Assembly (NCBI GenBank): GCA_028283825.1
Contig: JAPWJW010000002.1
Location: 496,001-560,000 of the forward strand
DNA: 64,000 nucleotides
From: Azospirillaceae bacterium
Lineage (GTDB): Bacteria > Pseudomonadota > Alphaproteobacteria > Azospirillales > Azospirillaceae
Direction of reading: 5' to 3'
The notes beneath the pieces are model-generated. The model worked only from the letters and a program-made list of their open reading frames with translations, was not told the origin of the DNA and searched no databases. Numbering within the stretch: position 1 is the first letter of the stretch; the number at the start of each line of letters is the position of its first letter. Of this stretch, positions 35,984-44,129 are shown one piece after another. The position numbers were made by a program, and so were the translations under genes.

Positions 35984-36405
35984 TACTTGTAGATCCGGGT
36001 TTACTCTGGCTATCGTCCCGGTCTAAGTTTTGATGACCTGTAGGTATTGTAAGTATAGGTGCCAATAATCTGGCGTCTATTACTCGATCTTTGGCATGGT
36101 CATGCCTGGCCTGACATTTTTGTATTGCAATTGAGAATCGCTAGCGACTATAAAGTCGCCGTAACGCGGTCAACACCCTCAAATCCCCACGCATCTTTAT
36201 TTGGATCCTGCGACGCCAGGACTCCAACGCTCAGCCACGACTTCTGATCACCCTTCGACGCCAAGCCGACCCGGGCGTGCGCGAGCTAGCGCACGCACTG
36301 CCGACGCTTGGCCATTATCCGGTGCCTTTTCCGGATACTTCGAGAAAACGGCGAACTCATCGCCCAACCAAATAATCACGAAATTCAACAGTTGGAGCCT
36401 CCCCC

Positions 36406-38547
36406 ATGACTTCTCCGTTATGGCGCGCATTGCTGCTGTCCGCGCTGTCCTCCGCCATGCTGGCCCTGCCCGCCCACGCCGCCACGGCGGCGGACGCGGC
36501 GGCCGATGAAAGCGCGCAAGCTGACGGCAAGCCCCCGACGGAAGTGGTGGTGAACGCCAACCGCCAGGCGGCCATCGGCTACAACCCCACCAACGCCACC
36601 AGCGCCACCCGCCTGGACGTGCCCCTGCGCGATGTGCCGCAGACGGTCAACGTGGTGCCGCTGGCGGTGCTGCACGACCAGGGGGCGAATTCCATCCAGG
36701 ACGCCCTGCGCAACGTGCCCGGCGTGGCCATGGGTGCCGGCGACGGCCAGCGCGATCAGGTCTTCATCCGCGGCTTCACCGCCATCGAAGACCAGTACGT
36801 CGACGGCCTGCGCGACGACGCCCTGTATTTCCGCGACCTGTCCAATGTGCAGTCGGTGGAACTGGTCAAGGGCCCGGCCGCCGTGCTGTACGGCCGCGGT
36901 TCCTCCGGCGGGTTGATCAACCGCGTCACCAAGAAGCCGGGCATCGACCTGGCGGAGGCGACGCTGCGCTACGGCAGCTGGGGCGACGTGCGGGGCGAGG
37001 TCGACCTGGCCCACGCCATGCCGGAGGACCATGTCGCCTTCCGCCTGACCGGTGCTGTCGAGGACGCCGACAGCTACCGGTCGCAAGGCATGCTGGAGCG
37101 CAAGGCCCTGGCGCCGTCGGTGGCGGTGGACTTGAGTGAGAAGACCAAGCTGCTGGTCCAGGCCGACTGGCTGGACGACAAGCGGGTCAACGACTTCGGC
37201 GTGCCCTCTTACCACGGCCTGCCGGTCAATGTGTCGCCCAGCACCTATTATGGTGCCGCCAACGCGGCGGCCGCCGACTACGTCCGGTCGCGCGTGGCCT
37301 CCACCACCGAGACCCTGACGCATGAGGTCAGCGACACCCTGAAGCTGCGCGAGGCCTTTCGCTATTACCGCTACAGCCTGGACCGCAACAGCACCCAGGT
37401 CGGCACGGTGAACGAGGCGGCGCAGACCGCCACCCTGACCCACGCCCATGTCGGCCGGATGGAGCATGGCTGGACCAACCAGACGGAGGCCGACCAGAAG
37501 TTCGACGTGGCCGGCATCCAGAACGAATTGCTGGTGGGCGTGGAACTGTCGCACCAGACCAAGGACGCCATCACCATCTCGCGCGGCACCGTGGGCACGG
37601 TATCGCTGTTCAACCCGGTGCTGCCGACGGTGACGCCGGGCAACGCCGGGACGATCACCGCCAACAACCGGGGCCTGTTCGACGACGCCGGCGTCTACGC
37701 CCAGGACATGCTGACCCTGACCGACCAGGTGAAGGCGCTGGTGGGCATCCGCTTCGACCGGTTCGAGCAGCGGACGCTGCAGAACCTGGCGGGCCAGGCC
37801 AACCTTTCCCGCGTGGACCGCAACTACAGCCCCCGCGCCGGCCTGGTGTGGCAGCCCACCGGCACCCAGTCCTACTACGTGTCGTGGAGCCGGTCGTTCC
37901 AGCCGTCGGGCGAATCCTTCGCCCTGGCCGCCAACAACGCCGACATCGCCCCGGAAAGCACCCACAACATCGAGGTCGGCGCCAAGCTGGACTGGTTCGA
38001 CGGCCGGCTCAGCACCACCGCCTCGCTCTTCCGCCTGGAACGCAGCGGCATCAAGGCGACCGATCCCACCACCCTGACCATGATCGCCGTCGGGACCCAG
38101 CGCACCGACGGCCTGGAACTGACCGCGTCCCTGGACCTGACGGAAGGGTGGAAGGCCATCGCCGGATATTCCTACATGGACTCCGTGGTCACGGACTCGG
38201 TGGCGGTGGACAGCGGCCGCCCGGTGGAGGGCCGGCGCGGCACCCTGGCGCCCCGCCACATGGGCAATCTTTGGCTGACCAAGGCCATCGGCGACCATTT
38301 CGGCGTGGGCGCCGGCATGAACTACGTCGGCAACCGCTTCGCCAACCCGGGCAACACCGTGATCCTGCCCTCATACGCCACCGGCGACGCCATGGCCTGG
38401 TATGAGGAAGGACACGTCCGCCTGCAGGTCAACGTCTACAACCTGACCGATGAGCGCTACATCGTGTCCGGCCATGGCACCAGCATCAACTTCAACCAGC
38501 CGGGCGCCCCCCGGTCGGTGATGGGCACCGTCCGCGTCAGCTTCTGA
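36406..38547 (+). CDS. TonB-dependent siderophore receptor (catecholate Fiu-like style)
   Basis: A 713-residue receptor with signal peptide ALLLSALSSAMLALPAHAATA, TonB box region TEVVVNANRQ, plug motifs LRDVPQTVNVVPLAVLHDQG, SIQDALRNVPGVAMGAGDGQRDQVFIRGF, VELVKGPAAVLYGRGSSGGLINRVTKKPG, and a barrel with the late motif YEEGHVRLQVNVYNLTDERYIVSGHG and a terminal MGTVRVSF. It is the TIGR01783 siderophore-receptor type. Start ATG 36406 follows GGAGCC. It ends 14 bases before a terminator hairpin, and the two-component system follows. Confidence 0.93.
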   Translation: MTSPLWRALLLSALSSAMLALPAHAATAADAAADESAQADGKPPTEVVVNANRQAAIGYNPTNATSATRLDVPLRDVPQTVNVVPLAVLHDQGANSIQDALRNVPGVAMGAGDGQRDQVFIRGFTAIEDQYVDGLRDDALYFRDLSNVQSVELVKGPAAVLYGRGSSGGLINRVTKKPGIDLAEATLRYGSWGDVRGEVDLAHAMPEDHVAFRLTGAVEDADSYRSQGMLERKALAPSVAVDLSEKTKLLVQADWLDDKRVNDFGVPSYHGLPVNVSPSTYYGAANAAAADYVRSRVASTTETLTHEVSDTLKLREAFRYYRYSLDRNSTQVGTVNEAAQTATLTHAHVGRMEHGWTNQTEADQKFDVAGIQNELLVGVELSHQTKDAITISRGTVGTVSLFNPVLPTVTPGNAGTITANNRGLFDDAGVYAQDMLTLTDQVKALVGIRFDRFEQRTLQNLAGQANLSRVDRNYSPRAGLVWQPTGTQSYYVSWSRSFQPSGESFALAANNADIAPESTHNIEVGAKLDWFDGRLSTTASLFRLERSGIKATDPTTLTMIAVGTQRTDGLELTASLDLTEGWKAIAGYSYMDSVVTDSVAVDSGRPVEGRRGTLAPRHMGNLWLTKAIGDHFGVGAGMNYVGNRFANPGNTVILPSYATGDAMAWYEEGHVRLQVNVYNLTDERYIVSGHGTSINFNQPGAPRSVMGTVRVSF

Positions 38548-38561
38548 TCGCTCGGTATTCC

Positions 38562-38591
38562 GCCGGGGCCGGTGACACCGCCGGCCCCGGC
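38562..38591 (+). terminator. Terminator after TonB receptor 36406
   Basis: GCCGGGGCCGG (38562-38572) pairs with CCGGCCCCGGC (38581-38591), an 11-bp perfect stem, followed at once by TAACTTTT. The T-tract is part of the shared regulatory motif at 38594-38605. Confidence 0.6.
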
Positions 38592-38593
38592 TA

Positions 38594-38605
38594 ACTTTTG
38601 CGTTA
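38594..38605 (+). promoter_or_regulatory. Shared motif ACTTTTGCGTTA upstream of the response regulator
   Basis: Identical over 12 bases to the site at 35803-35814 (also shares the flanking CTA). It lies 93 bases upstream of the response regulator start, consistent with autoregulation by that protein. Inference from repeat and location. Confidence 0.55.
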
Positions 38606-38697
38606 AGACCAATGTCCCCGGATGCCCCGGGGCGGCCGTGCCGCTATCGTAGCGTCCACGCCCTCGGGAACGCGGGCGACAGTCTAAGGTAGGCCCC

Positions 38698-39378
38698 ATG
38701 CCCAGGATATTGGTGATCGAGGATGAGCAGCGGACGGCGCAGGAGATCGCGGATGCGCTGAAGGCCGAGGGCTACACCGTCGATAGCCGCGACGACGGCC
38801 CCGGCGGATTGGAGGCCGCCCGCAAGACCGCCTATGACGCCATCACCCTGGACCGCATGCTGCCCGGCCTGGACGGCCTGAGCCTGCTGGCCGAATTGCG
38901 GCGCGAGGGCGTCACCACCCCGGTGCTGGTGGTCAGCGCGCTGGACGGGGTGGACGACAAGGTGCGCGGCCTGCGGGCCGGCGGCGACGATTACCTGACC
39001 AAGCCCTTCGCCCTGGCTGAACTGGTGGCGCGGGTGATGGCGCTGGCCCGCCGCCGGGGCGACAAGCCGGCCGGCACCCTGTTGCAGGTGGGGCCCCTGA
39101 GCATGGATCTGATGGACCGGCGGGTGACGCGGGGGGCGCGCACCCTGGACCTGACGCCCCGGGAATTCAGGCTGCTGGAATTCTTCGTGCGCAACGCGGA
39201 ACAGGTGCTGACCCGGTCCATGCTGTACCAGGCGGTGTGGGAATACAGCTTCGACCCCGGCACCAACGTCATCGACGTCCATATCGGCCGCCTGCGCCGC
39301 AAGGTGGATCTAGAGATGGAGGATCCGATGATCCGTACCGTGCGCGGCGGGGGCTGGCGCCTGCATGCCCCGGATTGA
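38698..39378 (+). CDS. OmpR/PhoB-family response regulator
   Basis: A 226-residue protein with a receiver domain (ILVIEDEQ acidic pair, phospho-acceptor Asp52 in LDRMLPGLDGL, VSALDG, YLTKPFALAEL with the conserved Lys) and a C-terminal winged helix (DLTPREFRLLEFFVRNAEQVLTRSMLYQAVW, then NVIDVHIGRLRRKVD and IRTVRGGGWRL). It overlaps the kinase start by 14 bases. Repeated motifs upstream of this gene, the pump operon, the beta-propeller and the siderophore receptor suggest these are its targets. Confidence 0.95.
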   Translation: MPRILVIEDEQRTAQEIADALKAEGYTVDSRDDGPGGLEAARKTAYDAITLDRMLPGLDGLSLLAELRREGVTTPVLVVSALDGVDDKVRGLRAGGDDYLTKPFALAELVARVMALARRRGDKPAGTLLQVGPLSMDLMDRRVTRGARTLDLTPREFRLLEFFVRNAEQVLTRSMLYQAVWEYSFDPGTNVIDVHIGRLRRKVDLEMEDPMIRTVRGGGWRLHAPD

Positions 39379-40747
39379 ACGGCCGCCCTTGCGCCTGACG
39401 GACCTGCCGCGCACGACGGCCTTCCGCATGACCCTGCTGTTCGGCGTGCTGACCATCACCGCCGTGCTACTGGTGCTGGGTTTCGTCTATTGGCAGGCCA
39501 GCGTGTTCCTGACCAGCCGCCTGGACGACACCCTGGTGCGCGAGACGGAGGAGTTCCTGCACACCTCCGCCAGCGAACGCACCACCCACATCAACAGCCT
39601 GGTGGACAGCGACAGCCGGGGCTATTGGAAAACCGTCCTGCTGGCGCCCGACGGGCACTGGGTGGCCGGCAACCTGGACGGGGTGCCGCATGAGCTGCGC
39701 GCCATCGACAACCAGGTGCATGACCTGCCGCACGGGGCCGGCCCCACCACCGGGCACCGTCACCCGGCGCGGGGCCTGGCCCGCCGCCTGCCGGACGGCG
39801 GCATCCTGGTCCTGGCGCTGCGCATCGATGAGGTGGGTGAGGTGCGGGAACTGATCCTGCGCGCCATGGCGGCGGGCCTGGCCGGCAGCGTGGGCCTGGC
39901 GCTGATCGGCGGCCTGGCGCTCAGCTTCGGCACCCTGCGGCGGATCGAGGCCATCCACCGCGCCAGCGCCAGCATCATGGCGGGCGACCTTTCGCAACGC
40001 CTGCCGACCCGGGGATCGGGGGACGATTTCGACAAGCTGGCCACCATCGTCAACGCCATGCTGGCCAAGATCGAGGGGCTGATCACCGACGTGAAGGCGG
40101 CGGGCGACAACATCGCCCACGACCTGCGCACCCCCCTGACCCGCCTGCGCACCCGGCTGGAGGGCGCCCTGCGCCGGGGCGGCGACGTCGAGGCCCACCG
40201 GGCGGCGATGGAGGATGCCATCGCCGACGCCGACCAGATCCTGGCCACCTTCCGCGCCCTGCTGCGCATCGCGGAGATCCAGGACGGGCATCGCCGGGCG
40301 GCGTTCGCCTCGGTCGAGCCCTTCACCCTGGCGATGGCGGCCGCCGAGCTTTACGAGCCCCTGGCCACCACGCGGGGCCTGACCTTCATCGCCGACATCC
40401 GGGCCACGGCGGCGGTGACGGGCGACGCGGATTTGCTGTTCGAGGCCTTGGGCAACCTGCTGGACAACGCCATCAAGTTCACACCGGCCGGCGGCACCGT
40501 CACCCTGACCTTGGCGCAGGACAACGGCCGCACGCCCGAGCTGTCGGTGCGCGATACCGGGCCCGGCATTCCCGCCGACCAGCGGGACATGATGTTCCAT
40601 CGCTTCACCCGGGGCGACCACGCCCGCCACGCGCCCGGCAATGGCCTGGGACTGAGCCTGGTCGCCGCCGTGACGCAACTGCACGGCTTTGAGCTGGAGG
40701 TCCTGGACGGCCACCCCGGCTGCGTCATGCGCATCACCCTGGGCTAA
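39365..40747 (+). CDS. Sensor histidine kinase
   Basis: A 460-residue membrane kinase. TM1 about residues 22-44 and TM2 about 167-189 enclose a periplasmic sensor of about 120 residues with a His-rich stretch (VHDLPHGAGPTTGHRHPARG), which hints at metal sensing. Then HAMP, HisKA with His252 (NIAHDLRTPLTRLRTRLE) and HATPase with EALGNLLDNAIKFTP, VRDTGPGIP and GNGLGLSLV. Its partner is the response regulator that overlaps its start. The stop overlaps the stop of the convergent cytochrome-like gene. Confidence 0.95.
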   Translation: MPRIERPPLRLTDLPRTTAFRMTLLFGVLTITAVLLVLGFVYWQASVFLTSRLDDTLVRETEEFLHTSASERTTHINSLVDSDSRGYWKTVLLAPDGHWVAGNLDGVPHELRAIDNQVHDLPHGAGPTTGHRHPARGLARRLPDGGILVLALRIDEVGEVRELILRAMAAGLAGSVGLALIGGLALSFGTLRRIEAIHRASASIMAGDLSQRLPTRGSGDDFDKLATIVNAMLAKIEGLITDVKAAGDNIAHDLRTPLTRLRTRLEGALRRGGDVEAHRAAMEDAIADADQILATFRALLRIAEIQDGHRRAAFASVEPFTLAMAAAELYEPLATTRGLTFIADIRATAAVTGDADLLFEALGNLLDNAIKFTPAGGTVTLTLAQDNGRTPELSVRDTGPGIPADQRDMMFHRFTRGDHARHAPGNGLGLSLVAAVTQLHGFELEVLDGHPGCVMRITLG

Positions 40748-41205
40748 CCCCGGGCGCGGCGGCCGGCCCGCAGGTGGACCAGGCAGGCGCCCACCGCCAG
40801 GCCGCCCAGCACCTGGTGGCACCAACTGGCGTAATCACGCCAGTCCTCATCCCCCAGGTAATAGAGACCATAGCCCGTCAGCACCAATGTCAGCACGGCG
40901 ACGACCAGCCCACCGCCTGACCGGCGGTGGCGGCGCGCGCGCCACGCCAGGCGCACATGATGGGGCAGGACGGACCCGAAGGCGACCAGGGCCGCCATGA
41001 CCGCGGCGCCATGCAGCTTCATCGCCCATGCTTCCACAGCACCGGCCGCATGCCGGTCGAGGCGCATGAACGCGCGCCCGTAATGCACGATGATCCAGGG
41101 CAGGCCCGTCAGCATCACCGCCAGCATGGCGCGGTGCAGCCACTGGCGATGGCCCCGGGTAAGGCCGAACGCCGCCGCCCGCACGGTGTGGAGGGGGGGA
41201 CTCAT
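40744..41205 (-). CDS. Four-helix membrane protein, cytochrome b-like (DUF4405-like), in the flavinylation cassette
   Basis: A 153-residue protein with four hydrophobic segments: HRAMLAVMLTGLPWIIVHYGRAF, MKLHGAAVMAALVAFGSVLPHHV, LVVAVLTLVLTGYGLYYLG and WCHQVLGGLAVGACLVHLRAG. Several His residues lie in or at helix ends (HYGR, LHGA, PHHV, CHQVL, VHLR), the pattern of a bis-haem cytochrome b. It overlaps apbE by ATGA. In such cassettes a membrane cytochrome passes electrons to a flavinylated periplasmic protein; that role is inferred from the neighbours. Confidence 0.8.
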   Translation of the reverse strand: MSPPLHTVRAAAFGLTRGHRQWLHRAMLAVMLTGLPWIIVHYGRAFMRLDRHAAGAVEAWAMKLHGAAVMAALVAFGSVLPHHVRLAWRARRHRRSGGGLVVAVLTLVLTGYGLYYLGDEDWRDYASWCHQVLGGLAVGACLVHLRAGRRARG

Positions 41206-42053
41206 GCCGTATCCTTTCCGTCAAGCCATAAGGCCTGCCCGCCCAGCGCCGCCAGCCAGGGTGGGGACGCCAGACCCGACAGCAGGACGGGCTTGGTCAG
41301 GGCGTCGGCGGTGACACAGTCGGCCGCCACGACGGTGACGCTGGGCCCGACCGGCAGCGCCCGGCCGTCGCGCGGGTCGATGACTGGCATGACGGGACCC
41401 GCCGCCGTGGCGCGGGCGATGTGGTAGCCGGCGCTGGTGGCGATGGCGGCCTCCTGGAATTCTCCCAGGGACCAGTGCCGGCCGGGGTCGGCGGGATCAC
41501 GCACCGTGATCGCCTGCGGCGCCTCACCGAACACACGCAGGTCGCCGCCCGCGTTCACCGCCCCCGCCGTGGCGCCCGCCGTACGCAGGGCGTCCACCGC
41601 GCGATCAACGGCATAGCCCTTGGCGATGCCCCCCAAATCCAGCCATAGGGGCCGGTCGCTGAATCCCGCCCCGCCTTCGACCACCAGGTCGGCGATGGTG
41701 CCGCGCCCGGGCCGGTCGGCGGTCGGCATGGGCAGGAAGTCCAGATCCACCAGGGCCGGCGCCACCGCCGGGTCGAACAGGCCGCCGGTCGCCCGGTGCA
41801 GCGCCTGGGCGCGGCGCAGGACATCGACCGTCCAGGGGTGCAGCGGCACCGGCCGGCAATGGCCCATCCGGTTCAGGCGCGTGAGGTCGCTGTCGGGCCC
41901 ATGGAAGCTCATCAGCCGCTGCACCCGGGCCACCGCCTCGAACGCTGCCACGATGGCGGCCCCCGGCGGCGCGGTGGCGGTGTCGATGCGCACCTCCACC
42001 ACCGTGCCCAGCAGGGGGCGGGCCCGCCGCGCCTTAGGGCTTGAGGGCGACAT
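41202..42053 (-). CDS. apbE: ApbE, FAD:protein FMN transferase
   Basis: A 283-residue ApbE-family enzyme: MSFHGPDSDLTRLNR, TGGLFDPAVAPAL, WLDLGGIAKGYAVDRAVDAL, AVNAGGDLRVFG, and VTVVAADCVTADALTKPVLLSG near the C-terminus with the metal-binding Asp/Thr. It transfers FMN from FAD onto a Ser or Thr of partner proteins. ATG 42053 overlaps the FMN-binding gene end by 20 bases and is preferred over the longer frame from 42113. There is no clear signal peptide on this start, which is worth noting since the enzyme acts on exported substrates. Confidence 0.9.
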   Translation of the reverse strand: MSPSSPKARRARPLLGTVVEVRIDTATAPPGAAIVAAFEAVARVQRLMSFHGPDSDLTRLNRMGHCRPVPLHPWTVDVLRRAQALHRATGGLFDPAVAPALVDLDFLPMPTADRPGRGTIADLVVEGGAGFSDRPLWLDLGGIAKGYAVDRAVDALRTAGATAGAVNAGGDLRVFGEAPQAITVRDPADPGRHWSLGEFQEAAIATSAGYHIARATAAGPVMPVIDPRDGRALPVGPSVTVVAADCVTADALTKPVLLSGLASPPWLAALGGQALWLDGKDTA

Positions 42054-42555
42054 TCCAGGTGACCAGCAAGCGGTGCACGCCGTCGGTGACGTGCTTGGAC
42101 GACAGGGTGGCACCGGAGATGTTGGTGACGTCCTTCTCCAGCTTCAGTGTATCAGCCGCCGTCTTGCCCTTGAACTGCGCCAGCCATTCGGCCTCGCGCA
42201 CCTCATGGCCGTAGCTTTCCTTGTACTCCAGGATTTCCACGCCCTGGACCGCGCCGTCCTTGGAAATGGCCACCGCCAGGCTGATGAACTCATGCTTGCC
42301 CAGCACCTCATCCAGGATGAAGGTGGCGCCATCGGGTGCTCGCCAGGCCTGGACCGCCTTGTTACGCACATCGACGCCGCTTTTGCTTTCGATGGCATCG
42401 ACCTGGGCCCCCGTCAGGGTGACCGGCAGGGGGGTCAGCGCCTGGCCGGGAAACAGGGCCGCCTGGGCCTGTTCGGGGGTGAGGTAAACCTCGGCCACGG
42501 CCGGCTGGGTGAGTACCAGGGCCGGGGCCAGCAAGGTCAGGGGATGGAAACGCAT
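42034..42555 (-). CDS. FMN-binding domain protein, predicted substrate of ApbE
   Basis: A 173-residue protein with a signal peptide (FHPLTLLAPALVLTQPAVA) and one FMN_bind domain: GAVQGVEILEYKESYGHEVREAEWLAQFKGK, then the flavinylation motif SGATLS (residues 147-152) where Ser152 is the predicted FMN attachment site by analogy with NqrC/RnfG. ATG 42555 follows GGAATTC. It lies between the outer-membrane protein and apbE, all in one minus-strand operon, and would carry electrons in the periplasm. Confidence 0.9.
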   Translation of the reverse strand: MRFHPLTLLAPALVLTQPAVAEVYLTPEQAQAALFPGQALTPLPVTLTGAQVDAIESKSGVDVRNKAVQAWRAPDGATFILDEVLGKHEFISLAVAISKDGAVQGVEILEYKESYGHEVREAEWLAQFKGKTAADTLKLEKDVTNISGATLSSKHVTDGVHRLLVTWNVALKP

Positions 42556-42633
42556 CTCGGGAATTCTCCGTCACGACCGGGCCGGCCCCGGTGTTCCGCG
42601 GGGCCGGCGTTCAAAATCCGAAACGACCGCCGC

Positions 42634-43611
42634 TTAGAACGACATGCCGACCTTCAGGCGCAGGCGTCGCCTTTCGAAATCGTCGGCGTAGGTGCGGCCG
42701 CCCTTGACGAAACCCGGCGACGGGTCGGCCAGATCCTGGGCGAAGGGCAGCTGTTCCAGATAGGTCAGGTTCACGAAGTACCGTTCCCCGCCATAATGGA
42801 TGGTGGGGCCGGCGTAATAGGCGACGTTGGTCGCCGAGTTCGCCGTCCAGAAATGGAAGTTGGAGAATTCACGCTCGTTCTGGAATTCCACACCGGCGTA
42901 CCAATTGGCCGCGATGCGGTATGAGGCGGCGAGGCCGAAATTGACGTCGGTCTCATGGTCCCAATGCTCCACCGCCTCGTTGGACAGGGGATCGGCCTCC
43001 GGATCGCCGTTCAGGCGGCGCAGTTCCTGCCCCACCGTGATGTTGGCCGCCACGACCAGTTGGTCATCCATGAAGTTCTTCTGCAGGATGATGCGGGATT
43101 CCAGCTCCCGCGTCTTCGGCCCCACCAGCGGTTCCACGTAGAAGGCCAGGCCGACGGGATCGGTATAGGGGCTGAGCAGGCGGTAGATCAGCTCGACCGA
43201 CGTGCCTTCATACTTGGTGCCGTTGAAAGCGGCCGTGTCGCTGGCCGGCGTGTATTCGGCGAAAACCTCCGGCACGGCGGTGGCGCCGTCCACGCCGTCC
43301 TGCCGGACGTGTGTCCAGGCATAGTTGGCATAGGCGGCGATCTGCAGGTTGTCCGTCAGGCCGTATTCGACTTCCGTCCGGCCCTCCCACACGCTGTAGT
43401 CGCCGCCGGCCTTGCCCAGGCGGCCGGTCATCCACTGCTCCGCCTCCACCTTGCCCGCCGGCAGCAGGTCGGTGGTGTAGATGTAGCCGAACAGCGGTTC
43501 TCCGGCGCGGGCCGGCAGACCGGCACCGGTGGCGGCCACGACCACCGACAGGGCCAACAGCGGGCGCCGCAAAGCGGAATGGGAAATGGAACACGTCGTC
43601 TTGCGCGACAT
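42634..43611 (-). CDS. Outer-membrane beta-barrel protein (DUF6662-like), first gene of the flavinylation operon
   Basis: A 325-residue protein with signal peptide RPLLALSVVVAATGAGLPARA, then FGYIYTTDLLPAGKVEAEQWMTGRLGK and alternating amphipathic strands with many aromatic residues, ending in LRLKVGMSF with terminal Phe, as in outer-membrane barrels. It matches in layout the DUF6662 family often seen next to FMN-binding and ApbE genes. Upstream, on the minus strand, GAT-GCGACTT-ATTATC is a weak Fur-like site (about 43629-43650). It may give the redox system an outer-membrane port, but its role is unknown. Confidence 0.85.
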   Translation of the reverse strand: MSRKTTCSISHSALRRPLLALSVVVAATGAGLPARAGEPLFGYIYTTDLLPAGKVEAEQWMTGRLGKAGGDYSVWEGRTEVEYGLTDNLQIAAYANYAWTHVRQDGVDGATAVPEVFAEYTPASDTAAFNGTKYEGTSVELIYRLLSPYTDPVGLAFYVEPLVGPKTRELESRIILQKNFMDDQLVVAANITVGQELRRLNGDPEADPLSNEAVEHWDHETDVNFGLAASYRIAANWYAGVEFQNEREFSNFHFWTANSATNVAYYAGPTIHYGGERYFVNLTYLEQLPFAQDLADPSPGFVKGGRTYADDFERRRLRLKVGMSF

Positions 43612-43748
43612 TTTGCCGAGGCTCCTTATAGGTGATAATAAGTCGCATCAGCAATAATGAAACAGGATTTTAGAGTCAACGTATAGTTCAAGTTAAATAT
43701 ATGTAATTTATTATCCCGTATTTTTCGCAGTTTAAAAATAGATAATCA

Positions 43749-43773
43749 CCGGGCGCACCCATGGCGCGCCCGG
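43749..43773. terminator. Hairpin downstream of the small Ala/Thr-rich gene
   Basis: CCGGGCGC (43749-43756) pairs with GCGCCCGG (43766-43773); on the + side it is followed by CTTTT, on the - side by an AT-rich stretch. It lies 57 bases beyond the stop of the minus-strand gene at 43830 and upstream of the DUF6662 operon. Confidence 0.4.
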
Positions 43774-43829
43774 CTTTTCACGGCAGTTACTTTAAGATGA
43801 TTTGGTTTCTGTCTGTTGTCCCCGAAAGA

Positions 43830-44129
43830 TCAGCCTTTGGCCGACCGCGCGGTGTAAGCCTGGGCAGCGGTGGCGGAGGAGACGGTGCTGGTGGCGTTGC
43901 CGTCGGTGGAGGCGATGGTGGTGGCCGCCACCTGGGTGGCCGGGGAGGCCGTCGGCGCCGCCTTGGCGGCCGCGGGCACGGCGCCGGGCTTGGTGGCGTC
44001 GTGATCGGGATCGCCGATGGCGGCGTCCTTGTCGATCCCGGTTTTCTGGTATTGGGCACGGGCGGCAAGTTGCGCGGCCAAGACATTGGTCGGCGCAGCC
44101 GCGCCGGAGGAAATGGCGCTGACGGACAT
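43830..44129 (-). CDS. Small Ala/Thr-rich protein of unknown function
   Basis: A 99-residue protein: MSVSAISSGAAAPTNVLAAQL at the N-terminus, then ARAQYQKTGIDKDAAIGDPDHDATKPG and a low-complexity Ala/Thr/Ser tail ending TARSAKG. AAAAAGG lies about ten bases upstream of the ATG and the codon pattern is GC-rich at third positions, so it is probably real. There is no signal peptide or known motif. Its neighbours (redox operon, type I secretion operon) give no firm clue. It could be a flagellar/cell-surface-type accessory protein, but that is a guess. Confidence 0.65.
   Translation of the reverse strand: MSVSAISSGAAAPTNVLAAQLAARAQYQKTGIDKDAAIGDPDHDATKPGAVPAAAKAAPTASPATQVAATTIASTDGNATSTVSSATAAQAYTARSAKG

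Larger units (their letters stand above)
35734..36405. other. Divergent regulatory region, no gene
   Basis: 672 bases between the beta-propeller (-) and the TonB receptor (+). It is more AT-rich than the genes. It holds two ACTTTTNNGTTA sites (35803-35814, 35972-35983) and an 8-bp perfect inverted repeat, GCGTGCGC-gagcta-GCGCACGC (36275-36296). I see no credible ORF; the short open frames lack ribosome sites. Confidence 0.7.

Noticed and set aside
43629-43650. A Fur box upstream of the flavinylation operon
   Set aside because: Only a weak, asymmetric match (about 11 of 16 positions to the canonical core); mentioned with the gene but not called as a separate operator.
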